Assembly: GCA_007922195.1 (NCBI GenBank)
Contig: ML681964.1
Coordinates: forward strand, 2,851,406 to 2,915,405
DNA from: Podocnemis expansa
Lineage: Eukaryota > Chordata > Testudines > Podocnemididae
Length of the DNA: 64,000 nt
Direction: 5' to 3'
A program made the translations under genes and the position numbers. Numbering within the stretch: position 1 is the first letter of the stretch; each line of letters opens with the position of its first letter. Below the pieces are notes generated by a model. That model was not told the origin of the DNA. It saw only the letters and a list, made by a program, of their open reading frames with translations, and did not search any database. Below are positions 10,913-22,730 of this stretch, piece by piece.

Positions 10913-13900
10913 CTCCTAGACAGCTTAGGAAATCTAGGGCCATTCACTGTAAATAACTAAAACACTGAACTTAAGAGTTTGGAAGTAGTTATACATGTGT
11001 AATAACCTATAATCTTGCTAGTGATTATCAATGTAATCAAATCACTCCTGTCTACGACTATACTCTGTTATTTTAAAAATTAAAAGAGAAGATATTAACG
11101 TTGATGGAACTTGACTGTAACAATGCCTTTGTTTTTATTTTCTTTTGAAGTTTAATTAGCAAATACCTGTGAATGGTTGTTGGTTGCAAATTACCTTGTG
11201 CTAACATAGATAAAAAAAAGAGTTCTATGTGGCTACCAGTGTGCTCAAAATATAGGAGGTGATAGTTGAAAGCCACAAGTAATCACCTATTAATTGTTCA
11301 AAGAGGTACACACTGTGAAGAAGATATTAATAAACCTATCAGAGACCTATAAAAGATCTATATGACCCCAATTCTGTCACCTTAGATCTGCCTGGATTCC
11401 ATCAGGGGGAATTCAAGATGTAAGGTTAAGATCTCCAAGAATGCTCTAGAATGAGCTTGTTAATCTTCTCATATGAGAACTGGAACACTCTTCTATTGGA
11501 CTATATATTGGATTAATTCTAAAAGATCGTTTACACTACAGCAATTTATTATTTTTGCTGTGAAACTGACCTAAGAATTTTATTTTCTGTATATGTGTAA
11601 ATGATCTTTTAACCATTACTCTTGCTCTAAAAAGAGTATAGTTAAATGTATTCACTATTAGCATGTATTTGGTTAAGATCTGAAATAATCAGTGACCTGA
11701 TGGGTAATGTGTCCAGCCCTTTGGGATAGGTAGAACTTTCTTTATATATATGGCAGATAAAGATTTCCAGTAATCTCCAACATATTTGTCTTAGCGGTCT
11801 AAGTGAGAGCCTAAGACTGGATTGTTTCAAGAGAACTGGTATTTTTTATTTCTAAAAGACCAATAAGGCACTGTAGAAATTGTTTGTTTCTGGTCTGGTG
11901 AATCTAATAATTGGAATTAACCAATCAGTTAATGGGAATTGCCTGTCCCATTCTTTGCACTTTGCTCTAGAAGAACCCATTATTTGAAGCATGCACTGGA
12001 TATAAGTACTGTATATGGTTTTGCAGACACTTTCTGAACAGGGGAGAATGAGAATGCATTTTCACCCTTTCTATGGAAACTCTACAACACTGAGGAAAGG
12101 AAATTAACACTAGCCTTCCACAACAGCCACATAACAATCAATCAATCAATAAAACTTTTTTTAAACTAATACACTGTTAACTATTACTTTGACAATCAGA
12201 ATTTAATAGTAATTAGTCTATTTAATGTAGCAGAGACTGGATGAGGAGTACAATAAATCACTGAGCCAGGAGAAACAGGTAGATTGAAAAAGCAGGCTCC
12301 CTTTTTTGAACATTGGGTATTGGTTTTCAGTATTACAAATAAGAATTTAAAATACCAAGGGCAGCAGGCTGAACTCTAGAAAAAGCAAGCAATAAATTGT
12401 CATTTTAAGGAATGTCTATATTGCCTGAAAGTGCTGAATAGACAGCTGTTTTTAAAATGTCTCCATGTAACATTTTGAGTATATACTATTTATGAGATAA
12501 TGAATGAGACGATAGATGCATTTTTTGTTACACTGTTGTTCTGAAGGGACTGAACATATGTTGTTATTTAAGTCTAAAGGATTTTTTAAAAATACATTTA
12601 CCTGTGACATTAACACAATGCATATGTTTTCCCTAGTCCTGTTACAATGCTCTACTGACCACAAGTAATCTCCTTCCAGACCATGGCCAACCAGATTTCA
12701 CTTTGGCTATACTATTTTTTAGCAAATGTTATGTTACCAAGGCGAGCTGTAAACCATAAATGAAAACAGACTGTTAGGCAGAATTTACAGGAAACTCCAT
12801 CAGGAACTACATAATAGAAATATAAATAAACTTCACAAGTAAAGAGAGAGTGTAAAAGGGGAGCCCTTAGAGTAAACAATACATGTCTGTTCTTTCTATT
12901 CTAACTCTATACATCAAACTTGGAATGATATTTCACCCTCTAGGAAGCTGAAATAATGCCACTCAGGGTAACAACCATCTGATGGAAGCCAGTTCAGGAG
13001 AGAAACAACTTCCTATTTGATCCTGTAATGCTGATCCCCAGGAATAAGCTCTCCAATAATCCAGACACACACTACCTGATTTGCAGGAAATGTTTGCTTA
13101 AACCAAGAACTTGATAGACAGCTAACCATTAGAGATGCAGCTATCTGAATAGCCTATAAGCTTTTTGACTACACACTCTGGTAATGGTAATATGAAAAAT
13201 ACATGCTCCTCAACTCTCTTGCTAATGCCATTTATCTGCTATGGCCTAGAATGCTTTCAGACAGATATCATATAAAACCGATTATCAGGGCAGTCAGATA
13301 AATTTCTAAAGCATGCACCAGAGCACTATGGAAGAGAAAGGAGAGAACTGTAATAGAACAAACAACTTAATATGAAAAACAAGCCTACAAACGTACTGTA
13401 AGTTTAACAATACTGGGCCATACTCTGCACTGGAAAGGGATGGAAAAGCCTCATATCTTTTGGAGGGAGAATTCTCCCCTGTGACAAAACTAAGCAAGTC
13501 AGCTGCAGGATGTCTCTGGAAGTACCTTCTGCAGGTCCTGGTGTAGACAGGGTGCTGGAGGCAAAACCAGGAGCTGGAGGTTATGGAGCTCAACTGCATT
13601 TCTGCCAAAAGGATAAGTTGGCTTGGGGTGCTGTACAGTACACAGTTCCCTGGAGTTGCTAAAGTCAGTGCAGCCCAGAACCAGGAGATAGTTTAAAGTC
13701 ACCTCAGATGCTGTTCTTGCTAAGCTGTCAGGTCTGTGTGTTCTCTTTTAGAAGCACCTCACAAACACCCCACCTGAAATTCCTTACACTCATTCACTGA
13801 TGCATAAAGGAGTCTAAAATTGTGTGGCATACATGCTGTGGATTCTAAATAAAACAGAAGCTGCTTTTTCATTCAAAAAATGGATCTTGTGGATTTTATG

Positions 13901-14785
13901 TGGAGGAAACACATTCACTCATACACCTCTTTACAGGTAGCTCTGGGAAGTCTTCACCCAGCTCCAACTGACACTTAAAGAGTTTATAAGGAGAGATTTA
14001 TAAGTCACCTTAATAGAATCATGTTATCAGGCACATACTACAGGAAGAACTCTGAGGGAAGTTTTTATTGTCTAACAGCTCACATATTTAACTCTTACAT
14101 CCAAAAGGCAAAGCTACATTTGGGGATCTGACACTCCGTATTCTCTGTAGGTCACTGCCAAAAATGCCAATATGGTTATTATGCCATGGGAGAAAGTGCA
14201 ACCACCTACACAGAATGTGCACAATGAACAATTCTTTTTTGCACAGAAATAAACACCATTTGCTCATGCTTCATGTCCACAGGCAGTACTGAAAAAGTCA
14301 AATTCATGAATAGTATCCTGGGGCTAACATAATGTAAGAGTATTACCAAGCATTATCTCAGCAGCAATTTTCCACTGCAATAAGCCACAGTCAGCTGTCA
14401 AAAATGGAAAACACTTATTGTGAGTATTGAGCCCATTGCCCTGCAAATCCATAGTACAGTCCCCCAGATATCAATATTAAGAGAATATATTACACTACAA
14501 TCTTAAAGTCAAAACACAACTAAAACCTCAACAATATTTTAAATTCTTATGTTAACAGTGCAAATACAAGGCTTTTGTACTCTTCCATGCAAGCGCATTA
14601 AACAACTAATATCAATCTAAAGAATTGTAACTGATAAGGGAAAACTTCTCACCTTTCCCTGAAATAAAATCCAGCTACCTTTATACATGCAATTCAAGAA
14701 AGCCTGATTATAAGACAGAAAAGGCAGAGAGAAATACAGAGGGGAATAGAGCTTCTGCATCACAGTGAATTGTTATGGTAAACTA

Positions 14786-14895
14786 AGGGACTGATTCTCC
14801 ACTCCATTACATCAATTTTATTCTGGTGTAACTCCATTGATTTTAATAGAGTTCCATCAGCACCAACACAGTGTAATGGAACAAAGATTCAAGTT
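14786..14895. repeat. Palindromic ancient interspersed repeat relic
   Basis: The pattern gactgattctcc, then ctggtgtaactccattgatt, then a complementary right half resembles a common sauropsid palindromic repeat centred on tccattgacttcaatgga. The assignment rests on memory of similar repeats. Confidence 0.4.
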
Positions 14896-15637
14896 CTGTA
14901 ACTTAATAGACTCAAAAGAGAATTATCCATTATTTTTGGGGAAAACTACTTAGTGTGTGTTTCATGAAACCTTCTCTTTTTATTTTTGCCATGGATTTTA
15001 AAAGAAAATAGACAATCATATAGTAATGAAATGTACAGCACCACATGGTGACTAGGCTGAATCCCCTTTTTTGTCATCATGAGAACAAATGGCCTCTGTG
15101 TTAGTGTCCAAACTCACTCTCTTCCTCAAAGTTTGATTATTATACTTCAGAATCAACACTACAACATAAATTCCAGCTCATCCATGAGCTTTCTAGAGCC
15201 ACCTCTGTCTTAGCTGCCTGTCTCTAGGCAGAATCCCCATCTTCCTCATACCCATGTGGAATAGGTAAGTTGCACCTACCAAAATTAATCAGCAGAAGTA
15301 CAATAGCTTTATGCAGGACTCTAAGACCTGCTAACAGGTAAAGTCACTCAAATCTTACCCTAAGCTTCTTCCTCAGACTTGGCTGTCCCTAGGTTTTCCC
15401 TCTTCTCATGCTCCTGTTCCTTTTCTTCAAATGCTACTCCCAGAGTCCTACCTTTGTTGTAAACCAGGTGCAGTTAGTCAAAACCACACCTCTTAAATAA
15501 ATCACAGGAATTTTGTGCAGAGATCCAAAACCCACTAACCTAGGTCACACAAACAGTCCTGCTCACTCTTTCTACAAGCACAAGTAAATATCTTTCTTTT
15601 GCAAGAATGACTATATTCTCAACTTGATATTCGTACT

Positions 15638-16541
15638 TAGTGGCATACTGAGAGTGGGCGGGGGATGGCCAAGCCCCCAAGGCTGTGGGGGGCTGCTGAG
15701 CCAGATTTCATGGGTCCAGCCCCCAAAGACAGCAGCTAGCCTGGGGGTGGGGAGCTGCAAGGGGCTTGGCTGGCATTGGTGGGGTTGGAGCTGGGGGCCA
15801 GAGATCATGATCCATAGTACTCTCACCATGCTTGTGGGCTGCCGGTCTGCCCCAGGGATGGGCCAGGCTGGTGTGCAGTCACTGTGCTTCAGGGAGAACC
15901 AGGTGTGGGTGGCCTCTGGCACAGCCCCCTGGGGCCCAAAGCGTTGGTGAGCCCTTGCTCTGAGGTCCTAAGGGGACAGCCCCAGCATGGCAATCACACA
16001 GTGTTGCAAGGCAACCTAGCTGGTCCCCATACCAGTGGTCACAAGCCAACCCACCTTGACCCCTGGTGCAGACCAGCCAGGCTGGGGTTGTGGTAGAAGC
16101 ACTTTAGACCACGACCTCTGGCTGCAGGGCCACAGCCTCCCCACCGTCAACCAGGCTCCCGTCAGCATTCCCAGACCCTGCCAGCACTATGCTGGCCAGA
16201 GTGGGATTGGATCTCGGTAGGGGCCTCTGGCTACAGCCACTAAAGCCGCTGGACTGATCTGGCCCTGCCCAACGAGCAGGGGATGCAAGCATTGGGCTCC
16301 CTCCCTTCCCTCTCCAGGCACAACCAGGCTGTCAGGCTGCTGCCACAGGATGGGTAAGTGTATGGGGAGGGTCATTTGCAAACAACCCCCCAGAAGTACA
16401 GACCCCACTCCTCAGCACAGCTGGTTGGTGGGCCTTGGGATCGTTACTGTCCTGAGCAGGGGTGCAGGGTGAATGCACAGTGCCCAGGGGCACGAATGTG
16501 GGCCCAGCCCTGGGGCACAAAACATGCTCGGTACGCCACTG
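15638..16541. mobile_element. GC-rich 0.9-kb non-autonomous hAT-like element
   Basis: The left end is tagtggcatactgag; the right end, reverse-complemented, is cagtggcgtaccgagc, giving an inverted-repeat pair with three mismatches in 15 bases. The flanking octamers ttcgtact and ttcagaat agree at 5 of 8 positions, a weak target duplication. The interior is strikingly richer in G and C than the intron around it and contains several overlapping open frames on both strands, none of which resembles a known protein. The open frames are best read as a by-product of base composition. Confidence 0.6.
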
Positions 16542-17384
16542 TTCAGAATTTAGCTGCTCTTCTTCCATTATTACTAGAGAATTAAGCAACAAAAATATTT
16601 GTTACCTGAAAAATTATGCTAAAATACAGTATGGGATACAGTCCATCATACCTGACCATACTGATAGTTGTTCACTTTATCAGTCAAATGTCAAGGTTCT
16701 CCCAACTTTATTGGGCACAGATCCCATTAATTAGTTTTTCACTGCATTCACACATGACAGCAATACAACAATATATATGATCAACTATGCAAACATGCAT
16801 GTAAAAATAATAGATTTCTGTTCCTATGATGTATAGAGACAAATAGATGAATTGTGGGTGAGCTAAAAAGAAATCACTGAATCAAGGGGAAATGATATTA
16901 TTAAACTGACAGCACAGACCTCTTATTTTTATAATGTACTCAAGTACTAGTACTCAAAGATGGAATGCTTACTATATAATTCACTGTGGTTAACCATGTT
17001 TTCTACATATTAATAAGTGCCCGGGATACCATTTCACTCAATCGGAATACTGCCATGTCAGCATTTTGAGGAAGACAGTTTTGTGTTAATCAAATTGAAA
17101 ATGTAATGACCTTCTAGGGAAAAAAAGAGTGGTCAAGAGCAGTAATCAGTTGTTAATATATGATAAAGCAGCCTTACATTGTTATTTTTTACATTTTTAA
17201 AATAAAAGAACATTTTAAAAGCTGCACAACTGGAATTCTCCATTAGACTCTGCATTGCAACACACACCACCCCCCAAAAAACCCCCAAAGATAATCTTCA
17301 AACAACTGTGCAAACCAAGTGCCTGAATGGTACAGAGTACTCTGAGGGACAAATAATATGTGGATTTGAAATAACTTTCACTAT

Positions 17385-17802
17385 GGGTATGTCTACACTT
17401 AGAACATTAGTTCAAATTAACTGAATTAAAACTAATAATCATTAGTTTAAATTTCATTAATTTGAATTAACATGGCCACACTAGAAACTCTAATTCGAAC
17501 TGACATGTCCATGCATAGGACTTGCATAGGGAAAATCAAGCTGTGGCTAATTTGAACTAGCAGTTAGTTTGAATTAACGTGGCTACATTGGGTTAATTCA
17601 AACTACTAAGTTCAAATTGACCGTCACTTTGACGTTCAATGAAGTTTTATCACTTTGAAGTAAGCTTTCATCAATTCACACTAAGGAGTTCCTTAGTGTG
17701 AGTTCCTTAGTTCGAATTCATGAAAGCCAGTGTGGTTATGCACCTATTTAATTTGAATTGATCCTCATCAATTCGAATTAATTTGCAGGTGTAGACATAC
17801 CC
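17385..17802. mobile_element. Harbinger-type MITE with 3-bp duplication
   Basis: The left end is gggtatgtctacacttagaa; the right end, reverse-complemented, is gggtatgtctacacctgcaa. The flanks are tat (17382-17384) and tat (17803-17805). The interior repeats tcaattcgaatta-like palindromes. It is related to the elements at 7573 and 10252. Confidence 0.88.
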
Positions 17803-17916
17803 TATAACATGACTGAATTTTACAGATCATCATAGAATTAAACATAAAAGGATGATAGTCATTCTGAGTCATTCAAATTACACTTCCCAGAATGTTCATG
17901 TCACTGAACTACCTTT

Positions 17917-17939
17917 GTTGTTGTTGTTGTTATTATTAA
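17917..17939 (+). repeat. (TTG)n/(TTA)n simple repeat
   Basis: Short run gttgttgttgttgttattatt in intron sequence. Confidence 0.9.
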
Positions 17940-18094
17940 TCTTTAAATAAAAACCACTTGTTTTGTTGATACATTTGTGGTTTATCAACAGTTATTATTT
18001 TATTTCAAATATGGCCAACAGTGTGCTATCACAGAAAAGTACATGGTACCATGGAAAACAGTTGAGGAAAGAAAGAGTTGTTCGAGAGAAAAGA

Positions 18095-18300
18095 GATTTC
18101 CACATAAGAGCAGAACTAGGAACTCCTGAGATCAAATCAGGGTTCTGATAAATCTCCCTTTGGGTCTTGGGTAAGTTACTTGATTGCTCTGCTTTAGCAT
18201 TGTAATCCCCAAAACAGGCTAACATCTACCTTGGAGGGATGTTGCTTGTCAACGGCGGAGAAGTTGAAAAGTGTTTATTATTTACATGTTTTTCAAATAC
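18095..18300 (+). mobile_element. MIR SINE (core and 3' part)
   Basis: The order gcagaactaggaactcctga, gggttctgat, cttgggtaagttacttgatt, a cctc/cag-like segment and aatccccaaaac follows the MIR consensus. That consensus runs from the 'ggactcaggagacctgggttc' core to 'cttgggcaagtcacttaacc' and 'ccccatctgtaaaa'. It is a divergent ancient copy. Confidence 0.65.
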
Positions 18301-19166
18301 TTGGAATGTTTATGTTTAAACATTTAATGCTTTAATGAAGTTTGAAAAACAAAAGAAGAGTTTCTTATGTTTTGTATATTTTCCCCTCCATAGACAGGAG
18401 ATCCAAGATGCTAGCCACTAAGCTGTAAATATGGAATTTAGTGAGGGTTAACAGGACTCACAAGTCTGCTACACTTTTAATTGATGATAATGTAGAATGC
18501 AATTATTACCATCAACAGCTCTTCAGTTAAACAGTCACTGTGAAGCACTGCACATCCAAAGCATGACCTATTTTAAAACTATCATCATCTGGCTGGAATT
18601 GTGCCTTAGATTTTAAGAACTGAATTTTTCAACACAGCAAACTGTTGCAAGTATAATCAAATGTCAGATAATAAAATGACTGAAGAGTGCAAAGCACATT
18701 TGAAAAACCATACCTACAAGTTGTAGGTGAAAAATGAAGGTGAGGATAATTTATAAATCTAGCCTAAATCTCTTTTGCTCAAAAACTAGTGTAAGGCTTT
18801 GTTTTTTAGCCTTTTTGTTCGAGCAATTATTTGACACCCATCCAGCTAGCACAAGGAACTCAGATTTAGAAACAATCTTATTACTCAAATCACAGTGGAC
18901 TCCTCAACAATTATTTTAACTAAAATAAAGATCATAAAGGGAAAGAAACAGTGTTTGCCACATATAGATGGAAACCATTAGGAAATAAAACTACAAACAA
19001 CAGAAAATAAAAACAAAAACAAAAACTATCAAGTGTACTTGTCAATGCACCTCAGTATAGTTTATAAAAGACTTATTAGATGAATATGCTTCTGAATGGG
19101 TTTCACTGAAGAAAGAGAGTTCTGCAAATAATTTAAAAAAGGAATTGAAAAGCATATGTCACTTAC

Positions 19167-19213
19167 CCATTCTGTATAGCAGCTGTTGGATCATAGGTCA
19201 AAGCCATGCCAGC
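19167..19213 (-). CDS. RBMS3: RBMS3 coding exon: AGMALTYDPTAAIQN segment
   Basis: This small 47-nt exon reads AGMALTYDPTAAIQN plus the first two bases (GG) of a glycine codon. The acceptor is gtgcag after a clear polypyrimidine tract (ctgttttttttcccc); the donor is AATGG|gtaagt. It joins in frame to the preceding exon (phase 0) and to the next exon, whose first base A completes GGA (Gly). The YDPT motif is a conserved feature of the C-terminal region in RBMS1, RBMS2 and RBMS3. Because the length is not a multiple of three, skipping this exon alone would shift the frame. It sits between introns of about 14.1 and 9.9 kb. Its flanks are AT-rich intron with no repeat in the nearest few hundred bases that I recognise. 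Confidence 0.93.
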
Positions 19214-19451
19214 CTGCACATAGTTGGGGAAAAAAAACAGATTTTTATTCTAGCTGTAGACAAAATGGCCTTAAATATTCTCTTACAATTCCATTTAACT
19301 TACATTCAGTTATGATTTACATTGACTTAGGTCCACAAACAAGCTAAAATTTCTCAAACTAGTTTGGATAGTCTGGTAACTTCCTTGACACAGATATCCC
19401 CGGCCTATTGGTGGGGCTCGTATTTTTGCTATTCTCTCCCTACAACATTTT

Positions 19452-19552
19452 AGGCCAAATTATGCTCTTAACTACACCATTATTCGTCAATGATTCCACT
19501 GTAATCAGTGGACTTATTCCAGATTTATATTGGTGAAACTAAGGACCCAGTT
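19452..19552. repeat. Palindromic ancient interspersed repeat relic
   Basis: The segment taggccaaattatgctctta, actacaccattattcg, ccactgtaatcagtggactt, ccagatttatattggtgaaa follows the same palindromic plan as 14786-14895. Divergent. Confidence 0.4.
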
Positions 19553-21465
19553 CTTGATCTCCCAGGAAAGCAGGTAGTTTACAAATAGATTCACACTAGC
19601 CATGGAAGAGTTAGGGTATGTACAATTTCATTTTCTTTCAAAGACCGCACCTTCTATGACCTGATCACACCATGATTTCTCTGTACCATCAGCTACAGTT
19701 GGAGTTTAGTCATTAGTTTGAGACAGGCAATATTCAATCTCTGCTGGCAAGCAGATAAGAACAATCAAAAGAAATGTGCTTATTTCTTTAAAAAGAGAGT
19801 TTAAAACATTTTAAGGAACTGGCTAGCTAAAGGATTTGTTAATGAGCTACACACAGCCTATCCATTATAGGTCACTGGGACACATCCAAACACTCATTAC
19901 TGCAGCAGCAGATGCCTGTGCGGAATGAGCTGGCAATGTTCAAGCAGCTTCTAGTTAAAAATTGTCCATATCACCATTCGCAAACGTGTTGGCTCACTCA
20001 TCAGAAAAGCCAGAGATGAACAGGAGGTGGAGAATGAAATATCCTCACTCACTATTACAGGTATTTTTTATCAGGGTTGGCAGGGCAGTTTAGAAAGCCC
20101 AGGGTCCTCTCTGTGTTGTGCCACCATTTGAAGCTCTCAGGCTGACAAGACAACATCTCTCAGGACCCTGTGGTCACTTGGATTTTTTCTTTAAAGATAG
20201 GAAATGTATTTTAAAATATTTGTGTATTATAAAGTCCTGCCAAGAGATCTGAGGATTTGTTCTTTGATATGGGAGTGGGAAGACAGGGCAGGGAAGAGAA
20301 AAAGTAGATACTCCTTAGATCTTTAAAAGGATTCCAGGGTGTGAAAGATCTCTATAGAGAAGTGGACAGAAAAATATGCTGTAGCCACTGTACTGTATGT
20401 TCCACACTGTTTACAGGACAAAGGGTATTGCCAGGTCCTGTCTACACACTTATAAGTAACACCATTGTTACCATCTGAGCACTTGACCCACCCCAGATGA
20501 CTCTTCACAGGGACCAGAGGCTTTGTGAGGCAGCTGCCTGGCCCTGCTTCTGTTCAGGCAATGAGTGATCCGTGCAGGACTGTGGTAACAACAGGACACA
20601 GGTTGTTTGGTTAGAGACTGTTTTCTCAAATAGTGAGCTAACTTGGCAGCAGAACATCACACTACAAAGTGACTTGCTGTAGTCTTGGAAACCATTTATT
20701 TCAAAACAAAACAGAATTTAAAACATTATACCATTCAGCAAGCGTGGAGTAAGCAACCCACAAAAGGCTTTTCTTCACCCAGAATTATAATCTGTCCCTG
20801 ATACTGGAGTAAGTTTTTGTTTTATTTTGTTCATTGAAAATATTGCTGTTTCAATTAGATATTTACACAGCTATAGGGAAGCCACCCCAGGAGACCAAGT
20901 CCATCCATGAATACATGGCTGGTTTTTTTTTTTTTTAAATATTTTTTTCATTTGAATCAGCAAAATATGGATAAAGAACAGTTCTTCAAACTTTCTAAAA
21001 TCACAGTTGGATTGAGTCCTAAAACTGGAAATTTCACCCTAAGAACTGGAAAAGCCTAGAACATAGTGAGGATCCAAAATAGTAGAAATTATCTTAACTC
21101 TAAGTACAAGTACCAGTAAAAACTTTGGGCACATGCACGTGTGTCTGTCTAGCTGGAATATGAAAAAATATTTATTAGGAATCCCTAAATTTGTAACCTA
21201 AAGAAAATATATGAGAATAGAGACATAACATGTTTTGTCATATGTTCAGGATGAACCACAAACTCACTCACTGCTTCTCCATTCCTTTATACTCCATTCC
21301 TTTCTGCTTTCTATTTTTTGAGATAGTTACATTATGTTGAAGGGGAAAATTATGAAGGTTATCCAATAGCATCACCACTAACACTTGTATACCAAATATA
21401 TTATTTCTGTGACACTTTTTAGAGAACAGGCTTTTTCTTCTTTTTTTACAGTTATTAAATTTGCT

Positions 21466-22322
21466 ATTCATAGAATCATAGGGTTGGAAGGGACCTCAGG
21501 GATCATCTAGTCCAACCCCCTGCCAAAAAAAGCAGGACCACTCCCACTAAATTATTCCAGTTAGAGTTTTATCCAGCCAGGCCTTAAACATCTCCAAAGA
21601 CAGAGATTCCACCACCTCCCTAGGTTGCCCATTCCAATGCTTTACCACCCTCCTACTAAGAAAGTTTTTCCTAATATCCAGTCTCGACCTCCCCAGCTGC
21701 AACTTGAAACCATTGCTCCTTGTTCTATCCTCTGTTACTACTGAGAACAGTCAAGCTCCATCCTTGTTGGATCAACCCTTCAAGTAGAAGAAGGTTGCTA
21801 TCAAATCCCCCCTCAGTCTTCTCTTCTGCAGGCTAAATAAGCCTAGTTCCTTCAGTCACTCTTCACAGGGCTTGTGCTCCAGCCCCTTGATCACTTTTGT
21901 TGCCCTCTGCTGGACTCTTTCTAATTTGTCCACATCCTTTTTGTAGGGGTGAACCCAAAACTGGACACAGTATTCCAGATGTGGCCTCACCCGTGCTGAA
22001 TAGAGTGGAATGATCACATCCCTCGATCTGCTGGCAATGCTTCTTCTGATGCAGCCCAGTATGCCATTGGCCATTTTGGCGGCAAGAGCACACTGCTGAC
22101 TCATATCCAGCTTCCCATCCACCATGACTCCCAGGTCCTTTTCTACGGTGCTGCTACTTAGCTGATCACTCCCCAGCCTGTAGCAGTGCATGGGGTTTTT
22201 CCGTCCCAAGTGCAGGACTTTGCATTCGTTCTTGTTGAACCTTATGAGATTTCAATTGGCCCACTGCTCCAATTTGTCAAGGTCTTCCTGAATCTTCTCC
22301 CCGTCCTCCAGCGTGTCTACTG
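21466..22322 (-). mobile_element. CR1 LINE, 5'-truncated copy on the minus strand
   Basis: The left edge catagaatcatagggttgga is the reverse complement of the CR1 3' end. On the minus strand 22209-21856 is an open frame containing STVEKDLGVMVDGKL, CALAAKMANGILGCI and HLEYCVQFWVHPYKKDVDKL, the C-terminal part of the CR1 ORF2 polyprotein beyond the RT palm. The ORF ends near the HKPCEE segment. The 5' edge stops near 22322 after the tggaggacggggagaag region. The frame is fairly intact, so this is a relatively young copy. Confidence 0.9.
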
Positions 22323-22652
22323 GATGCATTATTTCTGATCAAGCGGCAGTTTTAAAGTTATGCATCTCATGACCATCAAATCTAGCAACCCTCACTTTAT
22401 CCTCTTGGATCCCTCTTTCCAAGGGATTATAGCATTTGTTTGCAGACTTGAGCAGGTATTGTACAGAATGTTAAAGTTGTATAGCACCTTGATTTATACA
22501 AAGTGTGTTGTTATTTTTACAGGGTTTGAAAATTTGTTGAAACTATTTTTTCTCCCCCCCCCACCCCCCGTTTGTACATACTAATCAAGTTGTCTTTACT
22601 AATAAGGGGATATTAAAAAATATTATCTGCTTGGAAATACAAACATGTAAAA

Positions 22653-22730
22653 AGCCAGATCCTGATGCCTTTACTCCAGATTGAATAGCACAGGACATAC
22701 TTGTGCAGAAAAGGGATCAGAATATGACCC
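22653..22730. repeat. Palindromic interspersed repeat relic (about 78 bp)
   Basis: The ends agccagatcctgatgcc and ggatcagaatatgaccc are imperfect reverse complements, as in the other palindromic relics of this window. Confidence 0.35.

Larger units (their letters stand above)
9234..19166 (-). other. RBMS3: RBMS3 intron of 9,933 bp
   Basis: The intron lies between the 47-nt and 97-nt exons, from gtaagt to tttgcag on the minus strand. It holds a Penelope remnant split by a MITE (9866-10912), a GC-rich hAT-like block (15638-16541), a MITE (17385) and a MIR (18095). The 4.7-kb stretch 10913-15637 shows only one palindromic relic near 14.8 kb; 16542-17384 shows nothing I recognise. Confidence 0.85.

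Noticed and set aside
15638..16541. CpG island or internal promoter
   Set aside because: GC-rich but with modest CpG frequency and with transposon-like ends; no promoter or first exon is visible.
15611..16734. Cluster of overlapping open frames on both strands
   Set aside because: They arise from the GC-rich composition of a probable hAT-like element; none shows protein family motifs or splice-compatible borders.
20435..20465. tcctgtctacacacttataa as the left end of another MITE
   Set aside because: No matching inverted end was found within several hundred bases.
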